A DNA stretch of 64,000 nucleotides from Marsupella aquatica (lineage: Eukaryota; Marchantiophyta), in NCBI GenBank assembly GCA_973895155.1, contig OZ316899.1, positions 11,098,001 through 11,162,000 on the forward strand, in the 5' to 3' direction. Position 1 is the stretch's first letter; every line of letters starts with the position of its first letter. The notes beneath the pieces are model-generated. The model saw only the letters and a program-made list of their open reading frames with translations. It searched no databases and had not been told where the DNA came from. Positions 57,191-64,000 of the stretch are shown piece by piece. Both the position numbers and the translations under genes were made by a program.

Positions 57191-59738
57191 ACTTTGCCAT
57201 GGAATTTAGCATGATCCGGTCGCAAAATGCCTGTACCCACACATACCTGTGAGTCATCCTCCCATGATAGAAGATTATGGACTAGCTCTGTTGTGGCTAT
57301 CATCTCCACCTTACCCTGGCTGTTTTTCTTGGCTTTCCTGGGTGGCTTATACATGACATTGTTCATACCTTGGTTGCGAGTCATCACTTTGGCACGAGTG
57401 TTTTGTGCTGGTGATCAAGAATTGGGGACACGCTTCTTCAAAGAATCTACATCCATATTTGACACTTCCAATTGTGTAGCAGGATTTGGCTGTGACATCA
57501 TCTCAGTATCTGCCAACATTGTAGATGCTTCAATTGAAGCATCTACAATCTTACTTGCATCCAATGTTGCTCCCAAGTTTCAACCTCGCTTCACCCTGCT
57601 CCCACTTGGTTGAGAGTCTGTCAAGTCTGCATCAACTACAATTCAGTGCATTGTCCAACATAAGTCAATCACTAATCACATGTACTAAATGTACATGTCA
57701 CCAACCACAAAGTTGTCACTATCACCTTACCATTATGAACAGCCTTCTTCCGCTTCTTTGCCATTGCCACATCCTCCATGTCTGCTTATGCTGATCAGTA
57801 AACACACCACAATATTCAGGTTGAATCTATTAACTAATGAATTGTCTCACAACATTCATATAGAGGAATTTAAAGCATAAGCTTACCTGATACCTCCTTG
57901 GCTATGGTCACTGAGGCACTAGGCCCATCTTTCTGATTATTTGTCTTTGAATCACCTAATACATCAATCATGATGTCACTTCAGATTTTGTTCTTCCAAC
58001 CTGTCTAGTTCTTACATAAAAGTTTACCTTTCACAACTTAAGCTTCACAAAACTCCATGCACTTTTCAAATGTAAACTACTGAATCATAGCAGGTTACCA
58101 GTCTCAGGGACCTTCTTGCCCTTCTGCTTACAAGAAACAGGCGCCTTCAATGCCTCCACTGTTCTTGCGTTCAAACCATTAAGTCCATTCATGAAAACCT
58201 ACTTCTAACATTTCAACATAGGGCACAATGAACAATGGGTCGGTGTCATTTCCATACCTGTGTCAGATTTGCCAATTCCCTTTTTTGTTAACAAGGGTAC
58301 ACTTTGTACAAGGTTGCCCTCATTGTTTGGCTGGGAACCACCCAATTTTTCAATCACAAGCTTGAAATTAGATTCCACTGATGCAAGAAGGTTTGCTACA
58401 GATGCCTCCACAATATCCAAACAATCACCCAATTTACTTTCCACTTGAGGGAGTCCACACTCTAATGACTTCAACCGTTCACACATCTCTATGAGATTTG
58501 TAACAGTTCCCTGTCATAACACAACTTACATATCTCAGATAATTGTCCCCAAGAATTGGTTGCTTACTTCCTACTACATTTCTTCCTGATGCTCAAGGCC
58601 AAATAGTCTACAAACATACAGAATTACAACATAATCAATTGTTTGGAAGTCACACTTGTCACCTCACTCCTTTGTTTCATGAACTCCTCTCTCACTTCTT
58701 GTGCTAATGGTTCTTCACTTGTCAATTTCTTCTGCAGTCCACATCAACATACATATGAATGAAACCAAGTGTTGATTGTCAATGAAAATGTAATAATGGT
58801 AGCAAGATGATAAGTTTGAGGCTTACTATCAGACATGTCACTGCCTTACCAATTGTTCTTTCACTGGAGCATAACTTCCTCTCCCAGCCTGTGAAAGGTG
58901 TTTCACTTTGCCTTGAGCATTTGGCATCAGTTCACTCTTGCTCTGCCCAGCCTCCGACATGAACCCTTTGACTAATCGTGTCCATTGATCCAGTTCCAAT
59001 GACAGGGGTGTTGGCATTCTCCTATTAGAACCATTGTCTATCCACATCCTTTTCAACCTATGCCTCTCTTGTTTCAAAATCCTCATTGCATAATCTGATA
59101 TGCAATCTTCAACTGGGCCCTTACCATCATTACCAACATAGTCCCACCGTTCAAGAATGTCCTTGCATATAGCAGCCCAATCAACTTTGTTCTGACTCCT
59201 AAACTCTGTAATGCTCAAATCTAACCAACGCAATACTTCTCCTCTTAGGTCAGAATGCCAACGGTTCTTACCATCACATGTGGGAGTTATCCAACCATTG
59301 GTATTCACTTTTACTTTACCAAATTTGTTACTGTCTCCTGCCTTGGTACTCCCTAGCTGAAGCGCTACTAGGTGTCCCTCCACGGCCTGGTGTCCCCCCA
59401 CGGCCTGGGGTCCCTCCATGACCTGCTCTCCCCCCATGGCTTGGATTGCATTGTCCAAACTCCCTGGAGTCCCTGCACATTTACGGGATCCATTTGGTAA
59501 GTATGAAGCATAAATTTTGCTGCCAAATATACACTGGACTTCATAGCATTTCTGCAATGACCAAGTTACCTCTCCCTTGGCGCATAGATGGTTCTGGACC
59601 ACCTGTTGCCTTGTCTTGATGAATTAGGGCCGTTTCTCTCGCCTGTGAATGATTGCCTCCTATCTGAACATGGATAGCCTTTGTTGTTTTTGTGATTGTC
59701 CCAATCAGAGTCTGCATACCAACAGGTACATGCCACAC
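57191..59738 (-). pseudogene. CACTA accessory gene (Transposase_24-like), copy 1, disrupted
   Basis: Segments on the minus strand: 59602-58838 contains EVLRWLDLSITEFRSQNKVD, DYAMRILKQERHRLKRMW and LELDQWTRLVKGFMS, resembling the plant Transposase_24 domain (Ptta/En/Spm). 58486-58205 is a coiled stretch (MCERLKSLECGLPQVES). The last part, from about 57610, has KPPRKAKKNSQG and LLSWEDDSQVCVGTGIL and is cut by the MITE. The intact version of that last exon is at 62379-61786. Exon borders between segments are not certain. Confidence 0.65.
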
Positions 59739-59816
59739 TCATGGACCTGTAAGATAAACTCTTTGCCCTAGCTAGACATCAAATAAGTCCATATTGAGCT
59801 ACAATCTCTACTACCA

Positions 59817-60253
59817 TCACAAAATCACTAGCACAAGGCACTTACTTGTCCAATCATCCTCCTCACCTTTCCATTGCCCTCTGTACCCATCTCTACCACG
59901 CTCTGGGTGTTCATATTCATCCCATCCATCTTCTGCTCCATCGTAGTCATCATCATAATCATCAAGCGTCCCTTGCCAATAACTTTGGCTCCTTCTAGGG
60001 TATGGATTATGTGATTTCTCTCTAGCTGCCCACCTACTTGGCACTTGATGAGGGCCCTGTGCATCCTGCACAGGTGCATTTTCTGTGAGCCTCCTGCATC
60101 TGGGTCTCCGTCCATATCCAATCTTTCCTCTTCACCCCACTCTCGAAGCCCCATGTCTGTCTCCATGTCATCACCCTCTTCCCCCATAGCTTCTGCACAG
60201 CATCCACAATCAAACAGGGACAATGAGCACACTAAATTCAAAGTATCGATCAA
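59817..60253 (-). pseudogene. Acidic/charged segment of CACTA copy 1
   Basis: Two overlapping minus-strand frames: 60071-59817 is Asp/Tyr/Arg-rich (LDDYDDDYDGAEDGWDEYE) and 60253-59828 is alternative. The low-complexity charged composition suggests a linker between the two gene parts. No domain recognised. Confidence 0.35.
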
Positions 60254-60370
60254 TCAATTTTTCATGCATATCAACATGCCTAAAACATCATTCCAGGAAG
60301 CAATTCCCGTTCTGTGACTATGTGCATGTAGTCATCCTATACCTCATCAAAGTGAATTGCCAGCTGTTGC

Positions 60371-60835
60371 CTATTGCACATCATCAACCTCATCATATTC
60401 CATCTCCCCAGGTTCATATGTCTCTCTCAATGTTAAGGGGATGTAGTCAATCCCTGCCCGAGTTGGAAGTACAGTCTCGTGACTAGGATGCTCAAATGTA
60501 GCATGGTCATCCAAACTGAACTCTACTTTACTTCCATCCATCCGCCTATTCCGTGCTTGGCTATGGCATACCACCCTCCAGCCATGTGACCCCTCCATAT
60601 CTACAAAGAAAGCCTGTGCAACTTGGCTAGGGAAAACAAAAGGCTCAGACCATTTTGGTACTCTGGACCTAAAATTGGCCAACAAGAACCCATGAGGATC
60701 ACGCTTCATGGTGGCCCTTGGTCTCTGCCACTGTGATTTCACCCACGCTCCCTTCATCAATATCACAGGGACACTTGTGTTAGCATAATTCAATACCCAA
60801 ATGTCTGTCAACTCCCCCACGTAACCCATCTTCAT
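60371..60835 (-). pseudogene. TNP2-type transposase C-terminus (DUF4216), CACTA copy 1
   Basis: VGELTDIWVLNYANTSVPVI, then KRDPHGFLLANFRSR, FVFPSQVAQAFFVDMEG and GWRVVCHSQ match the DUF4216 layout (GF---n, PF-f-sQ--Q-FFv-D, GW-VV). The upstream catalytic part should lie to the right but is cut 80 bp away by the second CACTA element, so the gene is truncated. It is related to, but clearly different from, the DUF4216 segment at the window's left edge. Confidence 0.75.
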
Positions 60836-61785
60836 CCACCCCCTCTATTCTTATGAGGTTCTTTGCTCAAACACAGATATCAAACCACAATCATATGATA
60901 CACAATGGTCACCCTCACTAGTAGAAACCGGGGGGTATTTAGACCCCATTAAACGACTATTCAGTACCATATAGGACTTGGAAAGGACTGGAAAGGACTC
61001 TAGTCCTTTACAGAACTATGAGTCGTATGTTTTGTTACTATAATCAACTGAGTCCTTTATAGAACTGGTTTATAAGTCATTTTATAGACTGGATTTTCAG
61101 TCTATTGTAGTCTTTGTGTGGGTAGGTTTGGTGAGTCTTTTTCAGTGTTTTATGGGCTGTGATGGTGAGTCTGGTGAGTTGTTGTAACGACTCAAAAGGT
61201 TATGGAGGGTAGTCTTTAAGTATACTTTGTGGGTTTATAAAACGACTAAAGTAGACACTTTGTGGGGTATGTATAAGTCTTTCATGTCAACTGGAAATGA
61301 GTGATGAAGACCCCACTATACTACTTGGAATGAACTCACTCTTGTGCACAAATAACACATTCCATTCATGTTTTATTGTGTACTTGGAATGAACTCACTC
61401 TATAAGCTCACCATTCACCATGTTAACATTAGAACCTCACACAAATTTTCAGAAATCTTCTATACCATGTACACTAATATGAATTCACAGATTCAAACAT
61501 CATAGACTACAAAGAAGGTCACAAAGCATTCGTCTATACCATACACACTAATACTGAAATGATACAAAACAGATTCAAGTATCATAGACAATCACCATAG
61601 AGTCATAGTTTGACATCAATCACTTGTTTCATACATACAGAATTCAGAAATATGAATGTCACACACAACGGCTCCTTCATCCTCTTTACCAAATGGAAAA
61701 ATTGGTACAGATATTTCTTGGATCTTTCCAAGGCAATGTCAAAATGTTACACAATTCACATGATTCTATCTACACTTGCATTCAG

Positions 61786-62379
61786 TCACTGCAGACTAAC
61801 ACACTCTGATGGCCAGAGCACAAGAGATCCTACTGCATCTGCAATTATTTCCTGAGGTGGATCATCGTCTCTATTCGGAAATGGCAAATTACAATCAGAT
61901 ACAATCACTGTAGTCAACAACACTACTACATGGTCATCCGAGACCACTTTGCCATGGAATTTAGCATGATCCGGTCGCAAAATGCCTGTACCCACACATA
62001 CCTGCGAGTCATCCTCCCATGATAGAAGATTATGCACTGGCTCTGCTGTGGCTATCACCTCCACCTTACCCTGGCTGTTTTTCTTGGCTTTCCTGGGTGG
62101 CTTATACATGACATTATTCATACCTTGGTTGCGAGTCATCACTTTGGCACGAGTGTTTTGTGCTGGTGATCGAGAATTGGCTACACTCTTCTTCAAAGAA
62201 TCTGCATCCATATTTGACACTTCCGATTGTGTAGCAGGATTTCCCTGCAACATCATCTCAGTATCTGCCAACATTGTACTTGCTTCAATTGAAGCATCTA
62301 CAATCTTACTTGCATCCAATGTTGCTCCCAAGTTTCGACGTCGCTTCACCCTGCTCCCACTTGGTTGAGAGTCTATCAA
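61786..62379 (-). CDS. C-terminal exon of the CACTA accessory protein, intact frame
   Basis: 197 codons: MIDSQPSGSRVKRRR (basic), a helical linker with TQSEVSNMDADSLKK, KPPRKAKKNSQGKVEV, then LLSWEDDSQVCVGTGIL, VVLLTTVIVSDCNLPFPN and IIADAVGSLVLWPSECVSLQ. The end follows the small beta domain that closes many plant CACTA accessory proteins (V-G-G ... HG ... V-V ... LPFP ... I-dAvGs-v-WP). It is open from end to end, unlike copy 1. It is an exon, not a whole gene: the true start is upstream. Confidence 0.6.
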   Translation of the reverse strand: MIDSQPSGSRVKRRRNLGATLDASKIVDASIEASTMLADTEMMLQGNPATQSEVSNMDADSLKKSVANSRSPAQNTRAKVMTRNQGMNNVMYKPPRKAKKNSQGKVEVIATAEPVHNLLSWEDDSQVCVGTGILRPDHAKFHGKVVSDDHVVVLLTTVIVSDCNLPFPNRDDDPPQEIIADAVGSLVLWPSECVSLQ

Positions 62380-62953
62380 CTCTGCATCAACTACAATTCA
62401 GTGCATTGTCCAACATAAGTGAATCACTCATCACATGTGCGCCATGTACATGTCACCAACCACAAAGTTGTCACTATCTCCTTACCATTATGAACAGCCT
62501 TCTTCCCTGTCTTTGCCATTGCCATATCCTCCATGTCTGCTTCTGCTGATCAATAAACACACCACAATATTCAGGTTCAATCTATTAACCACTGAATTGT
62601 TTCTCAACAATGGTAGGAGAGGAATTTAAAGCATCAGCTTACCTGATACCTCCTTGGCTATGGTCACTGAGGTACTGGGCACATCTTTTTCATTGCTCTT
62701 TGAATCACCTGATACATCAATCATGATGTCACTTCAGATCCCAGTTGATCCAACCAGTTCTTACAGAAAAGATTACCTCCAACCGGCTTAAGCTTCACAA
62801 AACTCCATGCACTTTTCAATGTAATGTACTGGATCATAGCAGGTTACCTGTCTCAGCAACCTTTTTGCCATTCTGCTTACTGATTACAGGGTCCTTCTCT
62901 ACCTCCACTCTTCCTGCATTCAAACCATTCACTCAATTCATGAAAACTTACTT

Positions 62954-63235
62954 CTAACATTTGAACATAGGACACAATGAACAATGGGCCGGTGTCATTT
63001 CCATACCTGTGTCAGATTTGCCAATTCCCTTTTTTGTTAACAAGGGCACACTTTGTACAATGTTGCCCTCATTGTTTGGTTGGGAACCACCCAATTTTTC
63101 AATCACAAGCTTGAAATTAGATTCCACTGATGCAAGAAGGTTCGCTACAGATGCCTCCACAATATCCAAACGATCACCCAATTTACTTTCCACTCGAGGG
63201 AGTCCACACTCTAATGACTTCAACCATTCACACAT
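62954..63235 (-). CDS. Internal coiled-coil exon of the CACTA accessory gene, copy 2
   Basis: 93 codons (MCEWLKSLECGLPRVESKLG, then LLASVESNFKLVIEKLGGSQ), nearly identical to 58486-58205 of copy 1. The heptad-like spacing suggests dimerisation. The retained frame in both copies supports real coding. Confidence 0.55.
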   Translation of the reverse strand: MCEWLKSLECGLPRVESKLGDRLDIVEASVANLLASVESNFKLVIEKLGGSQPNNEGNIVQSVPLLTKKGIGKSDTGMEMTPAHCSLCPMFKC

Positions 63236-63587
63236 CTCTATGAGAGTTGTAACAGTTCCCTGTCATAACACAGCTTACATATCTCAGATAATTGTCCCCA
63301 AGAATTGGTTGCTTACTTCCTACTACAATTCTTTCTGATGCTCAAGGCCAAATAGTCACAGAACATACAGAATTACAACATAATCACCTGTTTGGAAGTC
63401 ACACTTGTCACCTCACTCCCTTTGTTTCATGAACTCCTCTCTCACTTCTTGTGCTGATGGTTCTTCACCTGTCAATTTCTTCTGCAGTCCACATCAACAT
63501 ACATATGAATGAAACCAAGTGTTGATTGTCAATGAAAATGTAATAATGGTAGCAAGATGATAAGTTTGAGGCTTACTATCAGGCATG

Positions 63588-64000
63588 TCACTGCCTTACC
63601 AATTGTTCTTTCACTGGAGCATAACTTCCTCTCCCAGCCTGTGACAGGTGTTTCACTTTGCCTCGAGCATTTGACATCAGTTCACTCTTGCTCTGCCCAG
63701 CCTCCGACATGAACCCTTTGACTAACCGTGTCCATTGATCCAATTCCAATGATGGGGGTGGTGGCATTCTCCTGTTAGAACCATTGTCTATCCACATCCT
63801 TTTCAACCTATGCCTCTCTTGTTTCAAAATCCTCATTGCATAATCTGATATGCAATCTTCAACTGGGCCCTTACCATCATTACCAACATAGTCCCACCGT
63901 TCAAGAATGTCCTTGCAGATAGCAGCCCAATCAGCTTTGTTCTGACTCCTAAACTCTGTAATGCTCAAATCTAACCAACGCAATACTTCTCCTCTTAGGT
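63588..64000 (-). CDS. Transposase_24-like exon of CACTA copy 2, partial at window edge
   Basis: Matches 59250-58838 of copy 1: RWLDLSITEFRSQNKADWAA, DYAMRILKQERHRLKRMW, LELDQWTRLVKGFMSEAGQS. The frame runs off the right edge. Differences from copy 1 in this exon are few, and several are silent or conservative. Confidence 0.65.
   Translation of the reverse strand, partial: LRGEVLRWLDLSITEFRSQNKADWAAICKDILERWDYVGNDGKGPVEDCISDYAMRILKQERHRLKRMWIDNGSNRRMPPPPSLELDQWTRLVKGFMSEAGQSKSELMSNARGKVKHLSQAGRGSYAPVKEQLVRQ

Larger units (their letters stand above)
55865..60915 (-). mobile_element. CACTA (En/Spm) element, copy 1: 3' portion, interrupted
   Basis: The left end CACTAGTAGAAACC at 55865 is a CACTA terminus. 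Subterminal words AGTCCTTTA/TAGACT repeat in both directions over 55930-56160. All coding traces are on the minus strand in the order TNP2 C-terminus, acidic segment, Transposase_24-like, small C-terminal beta domain, so this end is the element's 3' end. The TNP2 catalytic part is missing because a second element starts at 60916. A MITE sits inside at 56894-57190. Confidence 0.88.
60916..64000 (-). mobile_element. CACTA element, copy 2 of the same family, continuing past the window
   Basis: It begins with the same CACTAGTAGAAACC and parallels copy 1 through to the window end with scattered substitutions and small indels. The offset between copies is 5,051 bp at the terminus and about 4,750 bp after the MITE position, matching the 297-bp MITE. 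It is in the same orientation as copy 1. Its other end and the 3-bp target duplication are outside the window. Confidence 0.9.

Noticed and set aside
57227-57613. Plus-strand frames of about 128 codons in both CACTA copies (57227 and 61982)
   Set aside because: They are antisense to the accessory-gene exon; the minus-strand reading has the recognisable motifs.

Overview
The window looks like a transposon- and satellite-dominated stretch of a large land-plant nuclear genome. Coding traces are plant-type: CACTA (En/Spm) elements with DUF4216 and Transposase_24-like parts, a Ty1-copia element with short LTRs, a MULE transposase with a SWIM finger, and a broken plant-type eEF1A copy. Introns are ordinary GT-AG. 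I see no rRNA, tRNA, CRISPR, bacterial operon or clearly intact host gene. Several families (a DUF7869-like protein; a GGQHT plus Ulp1 protein) suggest a non-seed plant (moss, lycophyte or fern) to me, but that is only an inference.

Layout. 1-2.25 kb: 3' end of a CACTA transposase and an ACGT-rich zone. 2.3-6.1 kb: decayed MULE transposase (+). 6.7-7.9 kb: copia fragment between inverted repeats. 8.8-12.25 kb: DUF7869-like gene (-) with one clear intron and several lesions. 12.3-14.9 kb: non-coding DNA with palindromes, small tandem repeats and a long hairpin. 14.9-28.95 kb: about 100 copies of a ~141-bp satellite with higher-order structure. 29-31.3 kb: small tandem duplications. 31.3-36.8 kb: copia element with identical 194-bp LTRs but broken gag-pol. 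36.8-37.7 kb: F-box-like remnant. 37.8-48 kb: a five-exon composite gene (GGQHT region, Lys/Glu coiled coil, Ulp1 protease), split by a 3,977-bp insertion with a 5-bp target duplication; an FCP1-like remnant follows. 50.3-53.7 kb: a relative of the gene carried by that insertion. 54.9-55.86 kb: eEF1A pseudogene cut by a CACTA terminus. 55.87-64 kb: two same-orientation copies of one CACTA family, the second apparently inserted in the first.

Two themes run through the window. First, most reading frames are broken by isolated in-frame TAG/TGA codons rather than frameshifts, as expected from C-to-T decay at methylated CAG and CGA. Second, short palindromes recur in unrelated contexts: one family is close to TAGCGCCTGGCGCTA and tends to occur in pairs; another has 9-bp arms around a 3-nt centre (TTGCGGAAC / GTTCCGCAA and relatives). 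I cannot assign these palindromes to a known element, and they are the strongest candidates here for something undescribed.
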